Assembly (NCBI GenBank): GCA_017883235.1
Contig: JADGNY010000009.1
Span: forward strand, 25,534-89,533
Source of the DNA: Thermoanaerobaculia bacterium
Lineage (GTDB): Bacteria > Acidobacteriota > Thermoanaerobaculia > Gp7-AA8
DNA: 64,000 nt
Direction of reading: 5' to 3'
Made by a program: the position numbers and the translations under genes. This document shows positions 56,832-64,000 of this stretch, one piece after another; within the stretch, counting starts at the first letter, position 1; each line of letters begins with the position of its first letter. The notes under the pieces were generated by a model. It made no database searches and was not told where the DNA came from. It worked only from the letters and a program-made list of their open reading frames with translations.

Positions 56832-57055
56832 GCCGCGGAGCGGCGCAATCTACTTAGCCCACAGCGTGAGCTGTGGGATCGAGATCGGGCCAATTTCCAG
56901 CCGCGGAGCGGCGACATTTCGAACGTCGGCAATGACGCAAACAAGCGGTGTATGTGATCACTCCGAGATGTCGCCGCTCCGCGGCTGGAGATTGGCCCGT
57001 ATCCGAGTCCCACAGCTCACGCTGTGGGCTACGTAGATTGCGCCGCTCCGCGGCT
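56832..57055. repeat. Composite inverted repeat (about 90-bp imperfect arms, about 45-bp centre) built from nested palindromes
   Basis: GCCGCGGAGCGGCGCAATCTACTTAGCCCACAGCGTGAGCTGTGGGATCGAGATCGGGCCAATTTCCAGCCGCGGAGCGGCGACAT and its reverse complement at 56966-57055. Confidence 0.92.
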
Positions 57056-57120
57056 GAGAGCCGCCCCCGGCGGCGGGTGTGGCTAACGCTGCGAATTTCA
57101 TTTATCCTCGGCTCTGCGCC

Positions 57121-57306
57121 ATGACGACGAATGAAACGAAACCTGCTGACGTCAAACAACTGACGATCGCGGACCGAATCGAGGCGGCGAGAGAGCTCTT
57201 TCGCGAGGCGCGGTACCACCTTCCTCGAACGCGTCGCCGTACACGCCCGAATCCGTTCGCCCAGATATTGAAGGACATGCATGACAGGCGCGAGCCCTCT
57301 GAGTGA
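57121..57306 (+). CDS. Small hypothetical protein (61 aa)
   Basis: MTTNETKPADVKQLTIADRIEAARELFREARYHLPRTRRRTRPNPFAQILKDMHDRREPSE followed by terminator hairpin. Confidence 0.45.
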   Translation: MTTNETKPADVKQLTIADRIEAARELFREARYHLPRTRRRTRPNPFAQILKDMHDRREPSE

Positions 57307-57327
57307 TCGACGTCCCAGCCCAAGCAA

Positions 57328-57358
57328 AACGCCCCGCGGTGTGCCACCGCGGGGCGTT
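57328..57358. terminator. Perfect 14-bp stem hairpin, likely bidirectional terminator
   Basis: AACGCCCCGCGGTG-TGC-CACCGCGGGGCGTT. Confidence 0.75.
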
Positions 57359-57416
57359 CCTGTAATGCCTACTTCACGTTCAACGCGAAATCGTCGACGA
57401 CGAATGACGTCTGGCT

Positions 57417-57660
57417 TCGCTCCGACCACGCAACTCTCCGCCGCCGTCGACGACCGCCGCCACGCCGTCGCCGAGATCCTCGGCAGGGTGCAGTCCTTCG
57501 AGAGTGCGGTGAAAGACGCCAAGGTGCCGGAGGCGTCGAAGCGCTGAGGGTTCCGAAAAGGCCATCCGCAGATGACGCAGATGGACGCAGATGAGAGATA
57601 GGTTTGATCTGCGTCACATCGCGACATCTGCGGATATCGCCCCATGGAGTAGCCTCCTGC
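57417..57660 (+). pseudogene. Partial duplication of the 3' end and downstream repeat of the VPS10-like gene
   Basis: APTTQLSAAVDDRRHAVAEILGRVQSFESAVKDAKVPEASKR* versus APTTQLASAVEDRRHAVAEILGRAQAFETAVKAAKVPEAPKR* at 56715, plus downstream CCGCAGATG repeat. Confidence 0.92.
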
Positions 57661-57737
57661 TTGCGCCGCGGTCCAATCTCCCGTCCATGGCATCGCATGG
57701 AGGACGGTTGCGCGCGGAGGCGCGCACGCACAGTGCA

Positions 57738-57932
57738 GCCCCGCGCTCGGCGTAGCGCGAGCGCGGGGCATCAGTGGTGATAGGGAAGTGCGGCCGCGGA
57801 GGCGGCCGCCACAGGAGCTGTGCGTATCGCCCTTCTGTTGCGAATTGGGTGGCGTTGTCCCGGCCGCCTCCGCGGCCGGCAAATTGGCGACACGCTCTTC
57901 CCCCCGCGCTCGCGCTACGGCGAGCGCGGGGC
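57738..57932. repeat. Nested A-B-B'-A' palindromic element
   Basis: A GCCCCGCGCTCGGCGTAGCGCGAGCGCGGGGC (57738), B CGGCCGCGGAGGCGGCCG (57791), B' CGGCCGCCTCCGCGGCCGG (57861), A' CCCCGCGCTCGCGCTACGGCGAGCGCGGGG (57902). Confidence 0.88.
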
Positions 57933-58080
57933 TGGATTCTGGAGCGCGCCTTCGCGCGCATCCGGGGAGACCTTGGACGCCAATCGCGTTGGGTTGCGGC
58001 GAAGCCGGCGCTGTGCGAAGGCGCTCGTCCAAGCCAGGGCAGCCACCAATTTCGGAAATGCGGCGACGACCCGGAGTCTG

Positions 58081-58352
58081 TTAACGGCCTCCGGAAGCCG
58101 TTAACGGCCTCTGGGAAGCTGTTAACGGCCTCTGGGAAGCTGTTAACGGCCTCTGGGAAGCTGTTAACGGCCTCTGGGAAGCTGTTAACGGCCTCTGGGA
58201 AGCTGTTAACGGCCTCCGGGAAGCTGTTAACGGCCTCTGGGAAGCTGTTAACGGCCTCCGGGAGGCTGTTAACGGCCTCCGCGAAGCTGTTAACGGCCTC
58301 CGGGAAGCTGTTAACGGCCTCCGGGAAGCCGTTAACGGCCTCCGGGAGTGTA
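58081..58352. repeat. 21-bp tandem repeat array (about 13 units)
   Basis: TTAACGGCCTCTGGGAAGCTG units, centred on GTTAAC; open on minus strand as (FPEAVNS)n and on plus as (KLLTASG)n. Confidence 0.95.
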
Positions 58353-58459
58353 TTCACGGACTCCCGGAGTCCGCCGACTTACCACTTTTGGCCGTTCAAG
58401 ATCATCTCGCCGCTGGATGCCGCAGCCGGTTGGCGAGTTTGAAGTGCGTCCCGTCCCGG

Positions 58460-58942
58460 CTACCCCTGCGGCCTCTCTTCCGGAAACGGCCAGTTCACGG
58501 CCTCGGCGAACCCGGCGATCGACGCGCCGAGGCGCTCGCGGTGCGCGTAGGCCAGCCCGTGCAGCTCGCGCATCAGCAGCGCGCCGGCGCTCTCGCCGTT
58601 CTCCTCGGCCAGGCACTTGAGCGCCGCCACGACATAGCGCGGCAGCAGCGCCGTGAACCTGCGCGTCCGCACCCCCGCCGGCAGGACGAGCGCCGCATCC
58701 CTCCCCAGCGCCTCCTCGATGGCATCGATCGGCCAGACATGCACGGCCTGCTCCGCCAGCTCATGAATGTCGATCATCGCCCCGGCGCACCCCGACGCCG
58801 CCTCGATCTCGCCCTCCTCGATCGCCGCCGCGATCTCCCCGCCCGACCTCCCCAGCAGCCGCGCCGCGTCGTCGATAGTGACGCGCGCCTCGTCATGTAG
58901 GAAGATGGAGCGAATGCGTTCGGTGACGGTTGGGTCGAGCAT
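58460..58942 (-). CDS. Hypothetical protein (possible HTH/DNA-binding), member of a locally duplicated family
   Basis: MLDPTVTERIRSIFLHDEARVTIDDAARLLGRSGGEIAAAIEEGEIEAAS...FAEAVNWPFPEERPQG; near-identical 3' part begins again near 63885. Confidence 0.6.
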   Translation of the reverse strand: MLDPTVTERIRSIFLHDEARVTIDDAARLLGRSGGEIAAAIEEGEIEAASGCAGAMIDIHELAEQAVHVWPIDAIEEALGRDAALVLPAGVRTRRFTALLPRYVVAALKCLAEENGESAGALLMRELHGLAYAHRERLGASIAGFAEAVNWPFPEERPQG

Positions 58943-59018
58943 GTTCAAGCACCCCGCGAATATCAAGATGAATATATATTTTCTCAGGAATCCTCACCGC
59001 TGAGATGCGCCGACGACT

Positions 59019-59165
59019 CTAGCTGGTGCGCACGAGTTCGACTTCAATCTCCGCAATCTGCCGCAGAGCCAATCCGAGCTGCCGTTCGGCAACATCCAGC
59101 GCTTCGTCCCAGACGATCCCATCGTAGGAGCAGAGGCTGACGGTGTAGGAAGTCTTGTACGACAT
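59019..59165 (-). CDS. Small protein (48 aa)
   Basis: MSYKTSYTVSLCSYDGIVWDEALDVAERQLGLALRQIAEIEVELVRTS; related fragment at 63545-63625. Confidence 0.45.
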   Translation of the reverse strand: MSYKTSYTVSLCSYDGIVWDEALDVAERQLGLALRQIAEIEVELVRTS

Positions 59166-59228
59166 CGCGAGCAGGGCCGCGCAGCAACTCGCACCTCGCG
59201 ACCACCTTGTCGGCGTTCGTCCAAATCA

Positions 59229-59592
59229 GTGGGTTCGCCCATCATCACGCCGGACACGTGGCAAGTGGTCCAGGCGAGGCTTGACCACTCCTTGTGGGAG
59301 CGCACGCCACCGGGCCTTGCCGCACAGCTCAAGCAGGCCTTCGAACGCTCCGGCGCCATCAACCGCAAGGCACTCGACCTCCCGACGTGGGGCGACGTAC
59401 CTGCGACACTTCAAGGACGGTACGCAAGACGCACTCTCGCTGGCCTACCAATCCACGATCGCGCATGCCGAACGACCCATCATTCGTGCGCTACGTGACC
59501 GCTTCACCCTGACAAGAGAAGACGACATCTTTGTCCTCAAATGCCCTCTGGGTTTGGTTGTTATTTCCGGACCGGCGGCGGTGATACCATGA
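59229..59592 (+). pseudogene. Degraded hypothetical ORF (frame change near 59398)
   Basis: MGSPIITPDTWQVVQARLDHSLWERTPPGLAAQLKQAFERSGAINRKALDLPTWGDV | YLRHFKDGTQDALSLAYQSTIAHAERPIIRALRDRFTLTREDDIFVLKC in two frames. Confidence 0.4.
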
Positions 59593-59736
59593 CGTAAACG
59601 CAAGCTTAACTGAAAAGTGGGGGGATGGATTTGGGCCATTCGCGACCCTCTCGAAGTGCTCGTTCCTCGATGCCGATGGCAGCGATTCGCGAGAAACTTG
59701 CGCGACCTCGACGAGCGGTGCTAGGGTTCGGCGGCC

Positions 59737-62700
59737 ATGATGAGTAATTATGTAATGCGGCCCCAGGCCGGGCGATACCCGTTCGCCGCATTTGCCGTTC
59801 TTGCATGCTTCAATTTGCTTCCGTTGTGCGCGGCTACCAACACCGCTCCGGTGAGGGTACACGTCAGAGCCGCGGGCGGTGCATTGATTCGTGACGCGTA
59901 TGTCGCGCTCGTTCCCGTATGGCGGCCGCTGAGCCGTCCATTGCTGGAAACCGTGGCAGAAAACGGGATCTGGAGCGCTCTCGCCCCGGCGGGAAACTAT
60001 CGCCTCATCGCCGGTGCGAATCGATTCCGCGAAGAGTCCCGTGCTGTCTCGGTTACCGCGGATAACGGTGCGGACCTGACCATCGAATTACAGCCGCTGC
60101 AACAGGCTTCCGGAAATGTGAGCGACGAACGCGGCAATCCGATCGCCGGCGTGCGCATCGCTACCGTCTCCGCGGCGATCGCGCCACCGCTGGGGACGAT
60201 GAGCAGACTGGCCGCCGATTATCTCGGCTCGGATTGGTTCACGACGACCGCCAAGAATGGCGACTGGACGCTCGCGCTCCCGGCCGGGACGACGCCGTTG
60301 CTCTACGAGAAAACGGGCTACGCGGCGGAGTGGCGGCTTCATAAGCAGGATGATCCCGCCGCACTCGATGTCACCTTGAAGAAAGGAGCCGCCCTGCATC
60401 TAATCGCCGACCGCTCAGATTCTGATCTCGTAGTGACAATAGTTCGAGAGGATTCCAACGCTGGTTCGGGAGTTCCGTCCGACTGGCAGCGCCAGATCTG
60501 GGCGCGATGGGCGTCCACGACGACGTTGTCGTGGGATTCTTTGCAGCCTGGTACCTACAGCATTTACGCGAAGTACCCCAATCCGAAGTTCTTTATGCAG
60601 CGAGCCGTGAAAATCGGAACGGTGACACTGGCGCCATTGGAATCACGCAAGCTCCCCGTAACGCTCCCCTCCGCACTCGTTGCGGCGAAGAGCGTCGCTA
60701 CGCTATTTGTGGAGGGGGCCACTCGGAAAGATGTTGGCGATGATGTCCAGGCATTCGGCGTTAGCGCCACGGGGGCACCGCAGCGTATCGATTTGGCGGA
60801 GGAGGAGGCCAGCGGCGGCCTCGTTTTTCATTTGAAGGAGGCCGAGGTGCGTCCACCGTTCTCGGTGGTCACGCCGAACCTGTATGTAGCGACGTTTCCT
60901 GACATGGCCGGAGCCGGTAACGACCCGGAGGGACAACCGCTACGCGGAATCGTGCATCCGCGCGCCGACGCTCACCTGGAGCTTCATTCCGCGGAGAAGG
61001 ATGTGAACTTTCCTCTCGCAGGAAAGGGCGTCCTGCGCAACTGCGGCAAAGTGAATCGCGTAACGGTGGCCGCAGAAATTCGTCAAGGGAAACTGGCGCG
61101 GTTCACCGCTCCCGCCGGCTGCGCCAATCTCACTCTTTTCTTCGATCCGTTCGAGCCGGTCATCATCGAGACGCGGCTCAAGCCTGGCGATCAATCGCTC
61201 GGCAGATCCGTATTGCACGCGGCGGCGGCCGCGGACGTACACGTGGTGCGCGACCCAGGCGGCGAGGCTGTTCCTGGCGCCACCGTGCGGGTGGCCGCTC
61301 GCAGCGAAGCCTTCCCGCTCGCGACCGTGCTGATTGACGAGGCGGTGACCGGAGACGACGGCTGGACTCACTTCTCCAGGCTTCCGCTCTATCGTGACCT
61401 GCGTGTAACCGCGCAAAGCAAGAATGACGAAAAGTCGCTAGTCGCCGATCTCCGGCTGGAGCCGCACGGGCATGCGGTAGTCGATCCGCTGGCGATTCCG
61501 AAACCGGCGGAGCTTACTGTCGATCTGAAACTCGATCCTGAATTCCGCGCGCGATTTCCGGCAGCACAGATCTTGAAAGTGTCACTTCATCCCAGCAGTC
61601 CCTCGATCGACCGAACAGAGGCCCATGAGCAGGTTCTCAAGGACGAGACATCGGTCCGTTTTGCCGGGCTGACCCCCGGTACCTGGCGCATCAGGACCGC
61701 GATCAGAGCTGCCGGCACGCATGCCAGTGTAGAAAGCGAAGATATTGAGTTGAAGACCGGGGAAACGCGCCGTTACCTCGACATGGTGAAGCCGCTCGTA
61801 TTCGAGGGTCATGTCAGCGCCAAAGGCACGCGGGTGCCCTCTCGAGTGACCATCCTTGATGCTCCCCGTACAGGCACCCCAAGCCTTTACGTCAACAGCG
61901 ATGACAACGGAGTGTTCTACGCGATGCTGGCGGTTCCGGGGATCTACAGCGTCGAAGTGGCTCGGCTCTTGAGGTCGCGAACCGCGCAGGGTGTTGAATT
62001 CCCCGTCGGCGAGGTCGATTTTTCCGATCCCAGGCGGCCGGTCGAGATCGAAATACCGCAAACACACGTGGTCGCGCACGTGCGCGAATCAGAGCGGCCG
62101 GTGGAACAGGTCGTGGTCAGCGCCGTCCTTCGGCGCGATGGCAATGGCGATGTCCAGTTGATGGAGCATCCCCGTATGGTGACCGATTCCAGTGGTCAGG
62201 CGATATTCGACAATCTCACGCCGGGTACCTGGACCTTTGCAGTCCGCGACAAAGACACCGGCCGCGGCGCTGAGAAGACGATGACGATCAAGGACGGCGA
62301 CGACGCCTCGGTGTTCCTCGATCTACAATGGACCACCGCAATCAAGGGGACCGTTCGCGATCCTGGAGGAACGCCACTTCCCTACGCACACATCGACTGT
62401 GCGTACACAGGAGTTGCCGGAGCAACTGTGACCGCCGCAGGTGATTCCGACGGCGAAGGGAAGTTCAGCGTTGACGTCAGCACGCCGGCGCCCGCGGCCG
62501 CATTCTGCAGTGTCATTGGCCCGATGGGAGGAGTGGATGCCTTTGTGGCCTCCCCCAACCAGACACTCGATGTGACCACGCCGGCTTCCACTGGCACGCT
62601 GCAAATACCTGACTGGTATCAGCAGCAACATCCGGGCATGTTCTGGCTCGGGGCGGCAGACGGCCGCATTATCAATTTGTCGGCTGTGGCGGCAAAACTC

Positions 62701-62904
62701 GGCCGGTTTGGCGGGCCTCTGGTCATCGCCGGTCTCGCCTCTGGCCGCTGGAAACTACTACGCATCGAGTCAATGTCCCAGTGGGCGGCACTCGGCGCCG
62801 GCATGAGTGGATCGCTCAGAGGAATGGCGGATCTTGTGATCGACACCGGCGCTACACAAACAGTGAAACTTTATGGGAGCTCGGCTAATTCGGCCGGAAA
62901 ATGA
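59737..62904 (+). CDS. Large secreted protein with carboxypeptidase-regulatory-like/Ig-fold repeats
   Basis: Signal-like N-terminus; repeated VSDERGNPIAGVRIATVSA, VRDPGGEAVPGATVRVAAR, VRDPGGTPLPYAHIDCAYTG motifs. Confidence 0.8.
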   Translation: MMSNYVMRPQAGRYPFAAFAVLACFNLLPLCAATNTAPVRVHVRAAGGALIRDAYVALVPVWRPLSRPLLETVAENGIWSALAPAGNYRLIAGANRFREESRAVSVTADNGADLTIELQPLQQASGNVSDERGNPIAGVRIATVSAAIAPPLGTMSRLAADYLGSDWFTTTAKNGDWTLALPAGTTPLLYEKTGYAAEWRLHKQDDPAALDVTLKKGAALHLIADRSDSDLVVTIVREDSNAGSGVPSDWQRQIWARWASTTTLSWDSLQPGTYSIYAKYPNPKFFMQRAVKIGTVTLAPLESRKLPVTLPSALVAAKSVATLFVEGATRKDVGDDVQAFGVSATGAPQRIDLAEEEASGGLVFHLKEAEVRPPFSVVTPNLYVATFPDMAGAGNDPEGQPLRGIVHPRADAHLELHSAEKDVNFPLAGKGVLRNCGKVNRVTVAAEIRQGKLARFTAPAGCANLTLFFDPFEPVIIETRLKPGDQSLGRSVLHAAAAADVHVVRDPGGEAVPGATVRVAARSEAFPLATVLIDEAVTGDDGWTHFSRLPLYRDLRVTAQSKNDEKSLVADLRLEPHGHAVVDPLAIPKPAELTVDLKLDPEFRARFPAAQILKVSLHPSSPSIDRTEAHEQVLKDETSVRFAGLTPGTWRIRTAIRAAGTHASVESEDIELKTGETRRYLDMVKPLVFEGHVSAKGTRVPSRVTILDAPRTGTPSLYVNSDDNGVFYAMLAVPGIYSVEVARLLRSRTAQGVEFPVGEVDFSDPRRPVEIEIPQTHVVAHVRESERPVEQVVVSAVLRRDGNGDVQLMEHPRMVTDSSGQAIFDNLTPGTWTFAVRDKDTGRGAEKTMTIKDGDDASVFLDLQWTTAIKGTVRDPGGTPLPYAHIDCAYTGVAGATVTAAGDSDGEGKFSVDVSTPAPAAAFCSVIGPMGGVDAFVASPNQTLDVTTPASTGTLQIPDWYQQQHPGMFWLGAADGRIINLSAVAAKLGRFGGPLVIAGLASGRWKLLRIESMSQWAALGAGMSGSLRGMADLVIDTGATQTVKLYGSSANSAGK

Positions 62905-62918
62905 AAAAGGAGAGAGCT

Positions 62919-63296
62919 ATGATTAAGCGTATTTTGTTTACTGTAGGGGCTGTCGTAATGCTGTTAGGCGCCGTGCCGTTGTTCGCGTGCCAGTACTGCG
63001 CTGCCGGGGGCAAGACCGACCCTAAGACGGATTCCATCGCGTCAAAAGCGCGATGCCTGTTCGACCCCTCAGGCACGATGGTCTCATGCACGCTGAACGC
63101 CGACTCCAGCGATTGTGTGGATGATACGCAGGCATATCAAACCGATACTTGCCCCAACTCCACCGACACCAGCGGCGGCGGTACCGGCGGAACCGGCGGC
63201 GGAACCGGCGGGAGCACATGCTCGACAAGCGGAGGAAGGTGGTGCCCGCCGGATTGCATGAGCTGTGGCAGTGGCGGCGGCGGTGTTCTTTTTTGA
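62919..63296 (+). CDS. Small secreted Cys- and Gly-rich protein
   Basis: RBS AAAGGAG; MIKRILFTVGAVVMLLGAVPLFA signal; 10 Cys; GGGTGGTGGGTGGSTCSTSGGRWCPPDCMSCGSGGGG. Confidence 0.7.
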   Translation: MIKRILFTVGAVVMLLGAVPLFACQYCAAGGKTDPKTDSIASKARCLFDPSGTMVSCTLNADSSDCVDDTQAYQTDTCPNSTDTSGGGTGGTGGGTGGSTCSTSGGRWCPPDCMSCGSGGGGVLF

Positions 63297-63381
63297 TGTT
63301 GCAGGAGTCACGCTAGCGCAGCTGGCCCGGCTGCGCTGGCGTGCGCGATTCCACGTTCGCGACGCTCAAGTCACGTAGCGA

Positions 63382-63540
63382 TCCACCTGGCGGCGACAAA
63401 GCGTGATCTCGAGCAGACCAACGAGCATCTCGCCCGCGCCATCGAGACCCTCCACCAGATCTCCACGACCGACCCGCTAACGGGCGCCGCCAACCGGCGG
63501 AACTTCGATACCGTCCTCGATTTCGAATGGCCCCACGAAC
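63382..63540 (+). pseudogene. GGDEF-domain (diguanylate cyclase) fragment
   Basis: HLAATKRDLEQTNEHLARAIETLHQISTTDPLTGAANRRNFDTVLDFEW, truncated both sides. Confidence 0.75.
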
Positions 63541-63692
63541 TTCTAGCTGGTGCACGAGTTCGCCTTCAATCTCTGTAATCTGCCTCAGAGTCAATCCGAG
63601 CTGCCGTTCGGCAACATCGAGAGGGATCAGACCAGGGTCATGGGATCAGACCAGGGTCAGACCTTTGGTTGTCGTTTCCCCAGGGGGGTGGA

Positions 63693-63788
63693 GGGTCAGG
63701 TCTAAAGTCTAAAGCGAGATGTCTCCGAGCCCCTGAGACGGGAGCCCCATGAGATGGTACCCTCGACTTTAGACTTTAGACCTGACCC
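63693..63788. repeat. 22-bp perfect inverted repeat around about 52-bp centre
   Basis: GGGTCAGGTCTAAAGTCTAAAG (63693-63714) / CTTTAGACTTTAGACCTGACCC (63767-63788). Confidence 0.92.
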
Positions 63789-63884
63789 CCGACCTGGTCG
63801 ACCCCCGACCTGGTCGACCCCTTTGATGGAGGCCGTTCTCGTTCCCTCCCGCCGCCTGTTGGCCGTTCGGGAAGCGCACCCCGT

Positions 63885-64000
63885 CCGGCTACCCCTGCTG
63901 GGTCTCTTCCGGAAACGGCCAGTTCACGGCCTCGGCGAACCCGGCGATCGACGCGCCGAGGCGCTCGCGGTGCGCGTAGGCCAGCCCGTGCAGCTCGCGC
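63885..64000 (-). pseudogene. 3' part of a second copy of the 58460..58942 gene (runs off window end)
   Basis: TCTTCCGGAAACGGCCAGTTCACGGCCTCGGCGAACCCGGCGATCGACGCGCCGAGGCGCTCGCGGTGCGCGTAGGCCAGCCCGTGCAGCTCGCGC identical in both places; intactness unknown. Confidence 0.8.

Noticed and set aside
58081-58352. CRISPR array
   Set aside because: Uninterrupted 21-bp tandem units with no spacers.
57614-58357. Heptad-repeat ORF as a genuine structural protein gene
   Set aside because: The frame continues into palindromic intergenic repeats and antisense debris with no clear domain or RBS; treated as a repeat, with expression left as a test.

Overview
64 kb high-GC bacterial window, plausibly Acidobacteriota-like (inference only). 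No rRNA, tRNA or CRISPR array was recognised. About 0.1-37.4 kb is a dense surface-polysaccharide (O-antigen/EPS-type) locus: about eight GT2/GT4 glycosyltransferases, two polytopic glycosyltransferase-like proteins, an O-antigen-ligase-like protein, a WecE/RffA-type aminotransferase, WecD-like acyltransferases, MBOAT + SGNH, PIG-L deacetylase and methyltransferases. Its unusual feature is two embedded acyl-carrier-protein modules. One is a mirror-image pair at 13.3-21.1 kb (AAC(3)-like, SDR, ACP, KASIII, ACP facing ACP, SDR, KASIII, GNAT, plus an AMP-ligase). The other is at 30.4-33.6 kb (SDR, MaoC, ACP, FkbH-like). Together they suggest locally made acyl groups for sugar decoration. About 37.4-64 kb is very different: ordinary housekeeping or secreted proteins separated by many structured intergenic repeats, including tandem hairpin minisatellites, nested palindromes, duplicated 3'-gene fragments, an IS1595/ISXO2 remnant and a group II intron inserted inside a REP-like hairpin. 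A three-gene cassette of unknown function (43.9-46.1 kb; last gene a serine alpha/beta hydrolase) is bracketed by related tandem hairpin arrays and is the best candidate for an undescribed, possibly defence-type, system. Several gene remnants or frameshifts are documented: FkbM, an aminotransferase chimera, a methyltransferase, Mug, DinB, GGDEF and the VPS10-like C-terminus. All calls come from reading the sequence and supplied translations; no database searches were run.
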